Translations under genes and position numbers: made by a program
The notes under the pieces: model-generated
What the model saw: the letters and a program-made list of their open reading frames with translations, nothing else
Told to the model about the DNA's origin: nothing
Database searches by the model: none
Assembly: GCF_040901545.1 (NCBI RefSeq)
Contig: NZ_JBBDYL010000005.1
Coordinates: 1 to 64,000, forward strand
DNA from: Sulfuricaulis sp040901545
Lineage (GTDB): Bacteria > Pseudomonadota > Gammaproteobacteria > Acidiferrobacterales > Sulfurifustaceae
DNA length: 64,000 nt
Direction: 5' to 3'
Part shown: positions 52,524 to 61,100 of the stretch, piece by piece
Position numbering within the stretch: the stretch's first letter is position 1
Layout: each line of letters starts with the position of its first letter

Positions 52524-54764
52524 CTAGGGAACGGAGTATCCTGGCGCCGCGTAGCGGGACGGGAACGAAAACACGCTCTCGCGCAACGGGCTGTCGGGGA
52601 CTCGACCGAGTTTGGAGAAGCCGGTTAATTGCAATTCGAACAAGATATGCGTGGCCTGGATAGGGGCGCTGTTGGCGTCAAACGACAGCCGCCGTCCCGC
52701 CAAAAGGCGCAGCGCCCAGCAGCAAGCGTTGTATTCCGCCCCGACATAGCTTTCCACGTTGTGGCGGTCCCGGCGCGAATACAGCGAACGGCCGCGGAAG
52801 GTCCAGCGGCCGGCGATCGGCCACTCCGCCGATATATCCGTTTGTTCCAATTCACCGCGCGAGAAACGCTTGCCGGCGTTCACGATGCGGTCTTTCGCGG
52901 GATTGTATTGGAGGTAGTAGTTGTATCTTTGCGCGTGACTTTCCTGCCTGTTCCACTGGACATTGGCGCGGGCATGCCAATTGCCAACCAGAGTGGCCGA
53001 GGTTTCCCCGGCGATGTCCGAGGCCGCGGCGCTGGTGGTCCCGGCCGGGAGGTTGACCTCGCGATCGGAAAAATAATAGATCCGGCCGATGCTGGCGCGG
53101 GCGCGCTCGCTGCCGTCTTCCTCGTCGATGAAGCGCGTGGTCACGGCGGCCGTGATCTGGTTGGAATCGCCGATGCGGTCGCCGCCCGCGAAGCGGTTTT
53201 CGCGGAACAGGTTGGCGAATGTAAGCTCCGGCAACCCCGTATCGAAATTGGGCAGGTTGTCCTGGTTCTTTCCCGGGATGTAAAGATAGAAGAGCCGCGG
53301 CTCGAGAGTTTGGGTATAGCGTCGCTCACCCCACCGGGAGTCGCGTTCGAAGAATAACCCGCCGTCGAGACTGAAAACCCCCCGTGACAGGGACGGTGAC
53401 TCGTCAACCGATGCGTCCTTGAGGTGATAGGCAAGGTTTCGCACGCCGATTTTAGGGGTGAGATAACTGTAGCTGTTGGCCAGCGGGAAACCAACGGCAG
53501 GACTCAAGCTCACTCTTCTGCCGCTGACACTGGCATCACGCTCAAAATAACTCGCTTCACTTTCGAAATAATAATTCACGCGGTTCGGCATCACGGGTCG
53601 GTTGAGCAACAAGTTAAGCTGCGGCAAACGTGCGTAAGGACGCGCGGCGGGCGGGATGGTACGGTCGATGGTTTGGTAATCCGCGGCACGGGCGCCGAAT
53701 GTCCACAGCGGGCCGCGGTAATTCAGCTCGGCATTCTGCGGCAAATGAGTCTGGCTGGTGACGCCGAGGTGGTCGCTGAAATCTTCCAAGTAGTTTTTGT
53801 CCGAGATCCCGCGCACATCGATATAACCTGACCAGAGCGGATTGAAAGCATGTTTGTGCTGGTAGATGCCCGACGCCCGATTATCCCCATTCTCCAGTCG
53901 GTCACCCGCAAGCACTTCGAATTGGAGTCTGCCTTCCGAGCGCGGGGTAAGGTAGCGAAATTCGTTTTGTAACTGCAATCCGTGATTGGACATGTACCGT
54001 GGCGTCACGGTGGCATCGTAATCGGGAGCGAGATTGAGGTAATAAGGCGCCGCTACTTCCGCCCCGCGTTTGGTGGAATATCCCAGTTGTGGAATGAGAA
54101 ATCCTGACTTGCGTTGATCTGATATCGGAAAAGAGAGATAGGGCAGATAAAAGACCGGCACGCCCAGAAAATTCACGGTGGCATGATAAGCCTTGCCAAT
54201 GTCTTCCTCGGTGTCGAGTTTCAGTTCGCGAATATTCAGAAACCAGTCGTTTTGGCCCGGCACGCACGTGGTGTAGCGCACGCGCGTAAGACGGGTATCG
54301 TTCGGTCCTTCAAAGTCAACCCGTTCCGCGTCCCCCCTGGCCTGGGCATCCTCCAGATAGAAACGGCTCGGACCGGTGTAACCGGTGTGGGTATCAAGAT
54401 TAAAATGCGTCTCGGATGTCTCGAAGCGGGACCCGGCGTGATCCAGGAGGGTGACGTCACCGGAGGCGTCCACCTGGCCAGTCGATTTTTCATAGCGCAG
54501 ATAATCGCCGCTCAGGGATTGCAGGCCCCGGCGCAATTCCACATCGCCGGTGAATTCGCCGACATCGCCCAACGTGGAGCGCAGCTCCCGTGCACGAATC
54601 TCCGTAGGCAGATCCACGGGAGGGCGGGGCTTGACGCGTGCGGACAGGCGCGGTGGCCGTTCGGGGCATACCCCTTCCTCTACGGCCTGTGCCACCGGAT
54701 TGCCCCCCGCTGCCATCATGCTGATCAGGCACAGGCGAGCGAGAATGGGACGCGGCTGCAGCAT
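52524..54764 (-). CDS. lptD: LPS-assembly outer-membrane protein LptD
   Basis: A 746-aa LptD. Signal segment at about residues 5-27, OstA/jellyroll domain at about 55-200 (GEFTGDVELRRGLQSLSGDY, ASGDVTLLDHAGSRFE), then a large beta-barrel. The four cysteines needed for the interdomain disulfides are kept: C33 (EGVCPE), C167 (TTCVPG) and an adjacent pair near the C-terminus (NACCWALRLL). It inserts LPS in the outer leaflet with LptE. It is first in the lptD-surA-pdxA-ksgA operon and divergent from amgK. Confidence 0.95.
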   Translation of the reverse strand: MLQPRPILARLCLISMMAAGGNPVAQAVEEGVCPERPPRLSARVKPRPPVDLPTEIRARELRSTLGDVGEFTGDVELRRGLQSLSGDYLRYEKSTGQVDASGDVTLLDHAGSRFETSETHFNLDTHTGYTGPSRFYLEDAQARGDAERVDFEGPNDTRLTRVRYTTCVPGQNDWFLNIRELKLDTEEDIGKAYHATVNFLGVPVFYLPYLSFPISDQRKSGFLIPQLGYSTKRGAEVAAPYYLNLAPDYDATVTPRYMSNHGLQLQNEFRYLTPRSEGRLQFEVLAGDRLENGDNRASGIYQHKHAFNPLWSGYIDVRGISDKNYLEDFSDHLGVTSQTHLPQNAELNYRGPLWTFGARAADYQTIDRTIPPAARPYARLPQLNLLLNRPVMPNRVNYYFESEASYFERDASVSGRRVSLSPAVGFPLANSYSYLTPKIGVRNLAYHLKDASVDESPSLSRGVFSLDGGLFFERDSRWGERRYTQTLEPRLFYLYIPGKNQDNLPNFDTGLPELTFANLFRENRFAGGDRIGDSNQITAAVTTRFIDEEDGSERARASIGRIYYFSDREVNLPAGTTSAAASDIAGETSATLVGNWHARANVQWNRQESHAQRYNYYLQYNPAKDRIVNAGKRFSRGELEQTDISAEWPIAGRWTFRGRSLYSRRDRHNVESYVGAEYNACCWALRLLAGRRLSFDANSAPIQATHILFELQLTGFSKLGRVPDSPLRESVFSFPSRYAAPGYSVP

Positions 54765-54830
54765 GGGAACCAGCGTGTCATTGTTTTATGATGGGAGGCA
54801 TAAAATTGCATACTATGTATTCCCCATCAA

Positions 54831-55865
54831 GTGATTCCGGTACCACGGGCCACCGGCGCAGGGCCGCTTTTGGATAATCGAATCGTCGCACTCAAGCAGT
54901 GGAGCGCTCGCGCACTCGGCACGGATAAGTTCGACGTACAGCCGGCCACGGCGGATGCGAGCTTTCGGCGGTATTTTCGCATCAGCCTGGGTCAGCAGAC
55001 CTTTATCGTCATGGATGCGCCGCCGGACAAGAACGACATGCATGCCTATGTCGCCATTGCCCGCCGATTTCATACGCTCGGCCTCAACGTCCCGGAGGTG
55101 CTGGAAGAGGACCACCGTCTCGGGTTTTATCTTGTCACGGACCTGGGCGATCGGGTGTACTTGAATAATCTCCATGAACAGACGGTCGAACGTCTGTATG
55201 GCGATGCCATGGAGGCCATGGTGCTGCTCCAGACAGGCGGGTTATCCGCCACCGCCACCCGCTTCCTGCCTGACTATGACGAAGCGCTGCTGTGGCGGGA
55301 AATGGAGATCTTCCGTGAATGGTATCTGGAGCGCCATCTCGGAATTAACTTGTCCTCGCGTCAGCAGGCGGTGCTCGATCAGACGTTTGTCCTGTTGGTG
55401 CGCGAGGCACTTTCACAACCGCGGGTGTGGGTGCATCGTGATTTCCATTCGCGCAATCTTATGGTCACCGCGCAAAACAATCCGGGTATTCTCGATTTCC
55501 AGGACGCGGTTCTCGGTCCGGTGACCTACGATCTGGTGTCATTGTTGCGTGATTGCTACATCCGCTGGCCGCGCGACCGCGTGGAAAGCTGGATCCGGGA
55601 CTATCAGATGCTGGCGCGCCAATCCGATATCGCGGTTGGGGGGGATGATGCGCTATTTTTACGCTGGTTTGACCTGATGGGCGTGCAGCGTCATATCAAG
55701 GCCACGGGGATTTTCGTGCGGCTGTGCCATCGCGACGGCAAGCCGGGCTATCTGCCGGATATCCCGCGTACCCTGGGTTATGTATACGAGGTCAGCGTCC
55801 GCTACCCGGAACTGCAACCGTTCCTGACGTTGATGCAGGAACTCAAGCTCCCGGGAGCTGATTAA
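54831..55865 (+). CDS. amgK: N-acetylmuramate/N-acetylglucosamine anomeric kinase AmgK-like
   Basis: A 344-aa phosphotransferase of the APH fold. Kinase signatures: VWVHRDFHSRNLMVT (catalytic Asp), GILDFQDAVLGPVTYDLVSL (metal-binding Asp). It would phosphorylate MurNAc at C1 in peptidoglycan recycling, feeding MurU, whose gene lies 36 bp downstream; the pair amgK-murU divergent from lptD is a known pseudomonad-type arrangement. The frame opens with GTG 54831; TTG 54870 (LDNRIVALKQW) is also possible as no ribosome site decides. The function is supported by context as well as sequence. Confidence 0.88.
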   Translation: MIPVPRATGAGPLLDNRIVALKQWSARALGTDKFDVQPATADASFRRYFRISLGQQTFIVMDAPPDKNDMHAYVAIARRFHTLGLNVPEVLEEDHRLGFYLVTDLGDRVYLNNLHEQTVERLYGDAMEAMVLLQTGGLSATATRFLPDYDEALLWREMEIFREWYLERHLGINLSSRQQAVLDQTFVLLVREALSQPRVWVHRDFHSRNLMVTAQNNPGILDFQDAVLGPVTYDLVSLLRDCYIRWPRDRVESWIRDYQMLARQSDIAVGGDDALFLRWFDLMGVQRHIKATGIFVRLCHRDGKPGYLPDIPRTLGYVYEVSVRYPELQPFLTLMQELKLPGAD

Positions 55866-55901
55866 GGTGACAATTCATCTGGGAGCACACTGGAGGTGCT
55901 G

Positions 55902-56588
55902 ATGAAAGTCATGATCCTCGCGGCCGGTCGGGGAGAGCGCATGCGCCCGATGTCGGATACCGTTCCCAAGCCATTGTTGCCGGTTGGCGGCAAACCGTTA
56001 ATCGTTCATCTGGTCGAGCGGTTGGCGGAAGCCGGATTTCGGGAGCTGGTCATCAATCATTCTCATCTCGGGGAAAAATTCCCGGCTACCCTCGGCGATG
56101 GCCGCCGATATGGCGTGCACATCGCTTATTCCCACGAGGCAGGCGGCGGACTCGAGACCGGCGGGGGGATCTTCAAGGCGCTTCCCCTGATCGACACCGA
56201 TCCGTTTGTGGTGGTCAACGGCGATATCTGGACCGATTTCCCGTTCACACGTCTGCCGTCGAAACTGGATGGACTGGCGCATCTCGTGCTGGTGAACAAT
56301 CCGGATCATCATCCGCAGGGTGATTTTTCGCTGCAACACGGTCGGCTTCTGGCCGCGGGGGAGTCGCGGCTCACGTTCAGCGGAATCGGTGTTTATACGC
56401 ATGCGCTGTTTGCGGATTGTCACCCCGGCAAATTTCCACTCGCGCCCTTGCTGTTTGCGGCCATGGCGCAAGGCCGGGTCAGCGGCGAACATTACACCGG
56501 TCGCTGGTGCGACGTGGGCACGCCGCAACGGCTCGCGGCGTTGAATCAGGAATTGCGTGACTCCCGGAGTCCTAACCCCCGTTGTTAA
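55902..56588 (+). CDS. murU: N-acetylmuramate alpha-1-phosphate uridylyltransferase MurU-like
   Basis: A 228-aa nucleotidyltransferase. The signature MILAAGRGERMRPMSDTVPK then PLLPVGGKPLI binds the nucleoside triphosphate; VVNGDIWTDFPF contains the metal-binding Asp and GRWCDVGTPQRL closes the domain. It would make UDP-MurNAc from MurNAc-1-phosphate, bypassing de novo synthesis (and fosfomycin-sensitive MurA). ATG 55902 is chosen since GGAGG lies five bases upstream. Confidence 0.9.
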   Translation: MKVMILAAGRGERMRPMSDTVPKPLLPVGGKPLIVHLVERLAEAGFRELVINHSHLGEKFPATLGDGRRYGVHIAYSHEAGGGLETGGGIFKALPLIDTDPFVVVNGDIWTDFPFTRLPSKLDGLAHLVLVNNPDHHPQGDFSLQHGRLLAAGESRLTFSGIGVYTHALFADCHPGKFPLAPLLFAAMAQGRVSGEHYTGRWCDVGTPQRLAALNQELRDSRSPNPRC

Positions 56589-56736
56589 CAATATCGGCGC
56601 AGGCCATCGGCCGGATCGCCTAAAAAATCCATAAAAATCAGATGGATATAATTACTGTGCCAGGGAGGGTTGGTTATTGAGAAAATAACCGGGCGGGAAC
56701 GTCGTCGTGGAAGACAGATACGGCGACCCGGACAAT

Positions 56737-56787
56737 AAAAAACCGGTAACACCTCGCCACCCGTAATCATCGGGCGGGTGTTACCGG
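56737..56787 (-). terminator. Terminator of the micro-ORF transcript
   Basis: The arms ccggtaacacc (56743-56753) and ggtgttaccgg (56777-56787) are exact complements; on the minus strand the stem is followed at once by TTTTTTATT. Confidence 0.8.
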
Positions 56788-56887
56788 CATGTTGCCTGCG
56801 AAGGCGGTCAGGGTTATCCGATGCTGCGACGTCATCCCGCGCTCAGCGCGGGTCGCCCGGCTGCACGGAATCCCCCTCGCCGTCGGG

Positions 56888-56932
56888 TTATTTCTTTTTC
56901 TTAGCTGCTTTTTTCTTTGCCTTTTTGGCCAT
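56888..56932 (-). CDS. 14-residue Lys/Ala micro-ORF
   Basis: The minus strand encodes MAKKAKKKAAKKKK (nine Lys, four Ala) ending in TAA. The ribosome site AAAGGAG stands at ideal distance (six bases after GGAG to ATG). About 100 bp downstream is a strong T-tailed terminator, so a short dedicated mRNA is plausible. The peptide resembles the Lys/Ala tails of bacterial histone-H1-like proteins, but nothing else of such a protein is present. It may be a nucleic-acid-binding micropeptide, a leader, or a remnant. No clear promoter was found. Confidence 0.5.
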   Translation of the reverse strand: MAKKAKKKAAKKKK

Positions 56933-57017
56933 GATAAGCTCCTTTGGATTGTGGTTAAGGGACTTGCAGGGGGAGTCAGGGGCCAACAATCCCCGACCTT
57001 ACTGCGCGTTGCCAATG

Positions 57018-57046
57018 AAAAAAGACAGTCTGAGACCGTCTTTTTA
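57018..57046. terminator. Terminator-like hairpin gacagtct/agaccgtc
   Basis: An 8-bp stem with one mismatch (gacagtct-g-agaccgtc, 57024-57040) is flanked by AAAAAA and TTTTT, so it could act both ways. On the minus strand it would isolate the micro-ORF unit from anything upstream. Confidence 0.6.
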
Positions 57047-57394
57047 CGGATTCCGTGGAGGAGCGCACGACGCGGGAGGTCGGCGCATTTGAATTCACGA
57101 GGAGAACGGGAAGAACTGAACCTGGCAGCCATGCTCTGCCGCTGGTGGGTGCCGTATGTTTGCTACCGGTTGTCGAGCTTCGCAATCGATCCATTAACTC
57201 TTGGTTGATCCTAGTTCCGCCCGCCGCCGCGCAGGTGTCTTTGCGCTGGTGCGGCAACTCGCCATCTGGGCGGTAGCATCTGTGTTCAATAAACACTTCA
57301 TGTTTAGCACATCGACCCTGTGTGTCAAGACATTAAGGCAATGGAAAAAAAATTGCAAACAGTTTTTTCGAAATTTTTCGCGCGTCTCGAGTCG

Positions 57395-58066
57395 TCATCC
57401 GCACTTCGAGTCACCGCAATTGAGACAGGTCATGCAACCATCCATCATGATGACGGCCTTGGTGGAACACTTGACGCAAAGTAACGCGTCGGACGGAAAT
57501 ACGCTGGCCTCGCCGGCGATAGTTTCCGGCACGCCGGCGCGTTTTTTCAGTTCGGCGAGCTTCTCGGCGATGATCTGCTGGCGTATTGCATCCGGTTGCT
57601 CGACGGGAATGAGGCCGATCAACTTCAGATGGCGCTCGATGACATCACCCAGCTCGGCCACGAGCGAAGGGGTGTACTTGCCTTTCTTGAAATAGCCGCC
57701 GCGCGGATCGAACACGGAGTGGAGCTCTTCAACCAGGAAGGTGACGTCCCCCCCTTTGCGGAAGACGGCGGAAATGACGCGGGTTAGCGCCACCACCCAC
57801 TGGAAATGGTCCATGTTTTTTGAGTTGATGAAGATCTCGAAGGGCCGGCGCTTCTCATGGGGTGTGTCCGGGTTGAGCACGATGTCGTTGATCGTGACAT
57901 ACAGGGCGTGCTCGGTGAGCGGGGTCTTGATCTTGTAGGTGGAGCCGACCAGCATTTCGGGCCGTTCGAGCTTCTCGTGCATATGCACGACGTTGCTCTC
58001 GGCGCGCAAGGGCTCCTCCTTGATGACCTCGTAGCCCATGATTTTTTCGTTGATCTTGATAGCCAT
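57395..58066 (-). CDS. nrdJb: NrdJb, C-terminal subunit of the split class II ribonucleotide reductase
   Basis: A 223-aa protein matching the separate C-terminal part of B12-dependent ribonucleotide reductases (TSCPD-type domain, IVLNPDTPHEKRRPFEIFIN; FRKGGDVTFLVEELHSVFDP) and ending in a cysteine-rich tail LLCVKCSTKAVIMMDGCMTC, then LNCGDSKCG, which likely reduces the active-site disulfide between turnovers. In pseudomonads the enzyme is similarly split as NrdJa and NrdJb. Start 58066 has GGAG upstream and lies 88 bp after nrdJa in the same orientation. Confidence 0.88.
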   Translation of the reverse strand: MAIKINEKIMGYEVIKEEPLRAESNVVHMHEKLERPEMLVGSTYKIKTPLTEHALYVTINDIVLNPDTPHEKRRPFEIFINSKNMDHFQWVVALTRVISAVFRKGGDVTFLVEELHSVFDPRGGYFKKGKYTPSLVAELGDVIERHLKLIGLIPVEQPDAIRQQIIAEKLAELKKRAGVPETIAGEASVFPSDALLCVKCSTKAVIMMDGCMTCLNCGDSKCG

Positions 58067-58153
58067 GTTTAAACTCCGTGAGACGTGATTCGTAAGTCGT
58101 GAGTCGCTGGCGGCCTGTCGTGACACGGTTCACGACTCACAATTTACGGTATT

Positions 58154-61100
58154 TCAGAACCGCCCGTAATAGCCTTCCTTGAGGGCGTCGTACAGGTTGG
58201 CGGCGTTATGGACCTCGCCGTCGTATTCGATTTCCTCGTTGCCCTTGACCTCGATCACCTCGCCGCTCTCCAGCTGGAAGCGGTAAGTGGTGTTCTCGAG
58301 ATCCTTGTCTTTCACCAGCACGCCCTGGAAGGCCTGGGGATTGAAGCGGAAGGTGGTGCAGCCTTTCAGGCCCTGCTCATAGGCGTACAGATAGATGTCC
58401 TTGAAGTCCTCGTACGGGAAGTCCGTGGGAACGTTGGCCGTTTTGGAGATGGAGGAGTCCACCCATTTCTGCGCCGCCGCCTGCACGTCCACGTGTTCGC
58501 GCGGCTTGGTGTGGTCGGCGGTGATGAAGTAGTCCGGCAGCCGGTTGCTTCCGCCCTCGGCGTCCGGGTCGGCGTCGGGGTTCACCAGGGAGCGGTAAGC
58601 CAGCAATTCGTAGGAGAACACCTCGACCTTTTCCTTGCTCTTCTTGCCTTCGCGCAGGACATTACGGCTGTACTTGTGAGCGAACGACGGCTCGATGCCG
58701 TTGCTGGCGTTGTTCGCGAGCGACAGTGAAATGGTGCCGGTGGGCGCGATCGAGGTATGGTGCGTGAAGCGCGCGCCCTTCTCGGCAATGCGGGAGGTGA
58801 GCGACGCGTCGAACTGCTGCATGTAACGGCTGTAGCGGGCGAGCAGTACCTTGCCTTTGATGCTGTCGCCGACTTTATAACCGTGCTGGCGCATCTCCGG
58901 GCGTTTGACGAGCAATTCCTCGGTAACGGTGAACTCGTCCTCCATAATCGGGGCCGGTCCTTTTTCCTCGGCAAGCTCAATGCCCACTCTCCAGCCCACC
59001 TCGGCCATCTCGCGCGCCACGCGCTCGGTGAACTCGAGCGACTCGGGCGAGCCGTATTTCATCTTGAGCATGGTTAATGTCGAGCCCAGGCCCAGGAAGC
59101 CCATGCCGTGACGGCGCTTGTAGTGAATTTCATGCCGCTGGGGTTCGAGGGGCAACCCGTTGATCTCGACCACGTTGTCGAGCATGCGGGTGAACACCGC
59201 CACGACTTCACGATACTGCTCCCAGTTAAAGCGCGCCGCGTCGGTAAACGGTTCTTCCACGAACTTGGTCAAGTTGACCGAGCCGAGCAAACACGAGCCG
59301 TATTGCGGTAAGGGCTGCTCACCACAATTCCCTGTCACCAGGCCGTTGAAGACAAGTGTGTTATGGTCAGACTGCGTAGTGTCAAACACGGCTTCCTTGC
59401 CGATATAGCTGATCTCAGTAATTTTCGCGGTGAAGGAATCCATTCGCTGCAATGCGCGGTCCTGTGCCCATACACGGTAACGATTGTTTTTGGTTTCACC
59501 TAAGAAACCGATCTCGCGCATGAAGCGTTCGCGTGACTCGCTACCAATGATCAGTTCGTAGTCGGCACAGCAGTGGTACAACTTGTTTCCGCCCTTACCA
59601 TCCGGCATAGACCGCTGCGCAGCCTCGCGCCGCTTATGGATACGGCAAAAGATGCCAAAGTTTGCCAGCAAGGTTTGTACTTCTTTTAGCAGGTCCGGAT
59701 GGCTAGAAGCTAAACGAATCGTGCAGCAACTATTACTCTCGGTCGCATTCACTGTCCCATCTGTTTGGAACAGCCCACGCAGATACCCTTTGACGCAGTC
59801 CTCGGTGCCACGCCAGATGACCCCGGGTACTTTGTATTTGGTCGATGCGGTGAACCCGTAATGCTCCAGGAAACGCGCCAGCAGCACGGAGCGGAGGAAG
59901 ACATGGTGACGGTCGGGCACCGCCACAGGCTCTACCCGGTAGGCGCGTGGTCTTACCGCCAGACCAGCAATCAGGGTATTGATATAACCGGCCACGACCG
60001 GTGCCAAGGCACGGTCTTCGTTCCAGAAATTAACGATGGCAGCCTGTTTACCCTTGCCTCGGTTGGTAAAGTGCCCATCACCGGCGATGAGACCGATAAG
60101 TGCTCCGAGTTCGGCATTGCCTTCTTTTCCGAATTGCCCTTTTCCGGACTGCACCAGCAGCTCGTCGCCCGGACGCAGGTCTTTGAGTTTGATCTTGCCG
60201 CGCTGAGTGTAGAAGTCGTGCCACGCAGTGGCCTTGATCTCGTACCCGTCCGCCGTCTGCACCCGGTAAACATCGGCTTCTTGAGCGGTCATGAAGGCTG
60301 GCACGGCCGGCCGTACAGTTGTGCAACGGCCATCCTGCCCAAGGGCGCGCACGTCAACCGTTGCTTGTAGCGGGACGCCGGCGGCATATAGCTCGCCGAT
60401 GGGAACCAGGCCGTACTGTGTATGCAGGCGCGTGTCTGCCGTCACGCAAGGGTTGGTGGCGCGGATGTTTTCACAAAACCAGTTGTTGTTCATCTCGTTG
60501 ATCTTGTCGATCAGGATGAAACCGGGCTCCGCGTAGTCGTAAGTCGAGGCCATGATCAGGTCCCAGAGGCGGCGTGCCGGGAGGGATTTGTATACCTTGC
60601 AGGCTACCTGGCCAAGGTTGTTGGTGATATAGCCTTCGGTCACCGGCCAGTAACGCCAGACAATATGCGACTCGGGGTCTTCGTATTCATGCCGGTTGAC
60701 GGGGAACAGCAGATCCCAGGTTGTGTTCATTTTCACGGCTTGCATGAATTCATCGGTAATGAGGCACGAGAGATTGAATTGTCGCAGCCGCCCGTCCTCG
60801 CGCTTGGCACGGATGAAATCCATGATGTCCGGATGTGCAATGTCGAACGTGCCCATCTGGGCCCCGCGCCGCCCGCCGGCGGACGAGACGGTGAAACACA
60901 TGGCGTCGAAGATATCCATAAAAGAGAGGGGACCGGAGGTATAAGCTCCGGCCCCACTCACAAACGCCCCTTTGGGGCGGAGGGTAGAGAACTCGTAACC
61001 GATTCCACAGTTATGAATCGTGACTAGGCCATTATTGCCGGCCAAGTAGTTGTTGTGCTTCTCGACAGTGAAGTCGTAGAAGGTCTCGGGCAGATCCAGG

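Larger units (their letters stand above)
56589..57394. other. 806-bp interval without an ordinary gene
   Basis: Between murU and nrdJb. It holds hairpins near 56672 and 56834, a minus-strand transcription unit with a 14-codon micro-ORF (56888-56932) ending at a terminator at 56737-56787, and a second terminator-like hairpin at 57018-57046. From 57050 to 57394 I see no family-like reading frame, RNA gene or repeat. Confidence 0.6.

Noticed and set aside
54765..54830. Sigma-E promoter for lptD
   Set aside because: The 66-bp divergent region has AT-rich stretches, but no convincing GAACTT/TCTGA pair could be identified by eye.
57050..57394. Small + strand frames and a possible tRNA
   Set aside because: No cloverleaf or T-loop consensus and no protein family; left as empty intergenic DNA.
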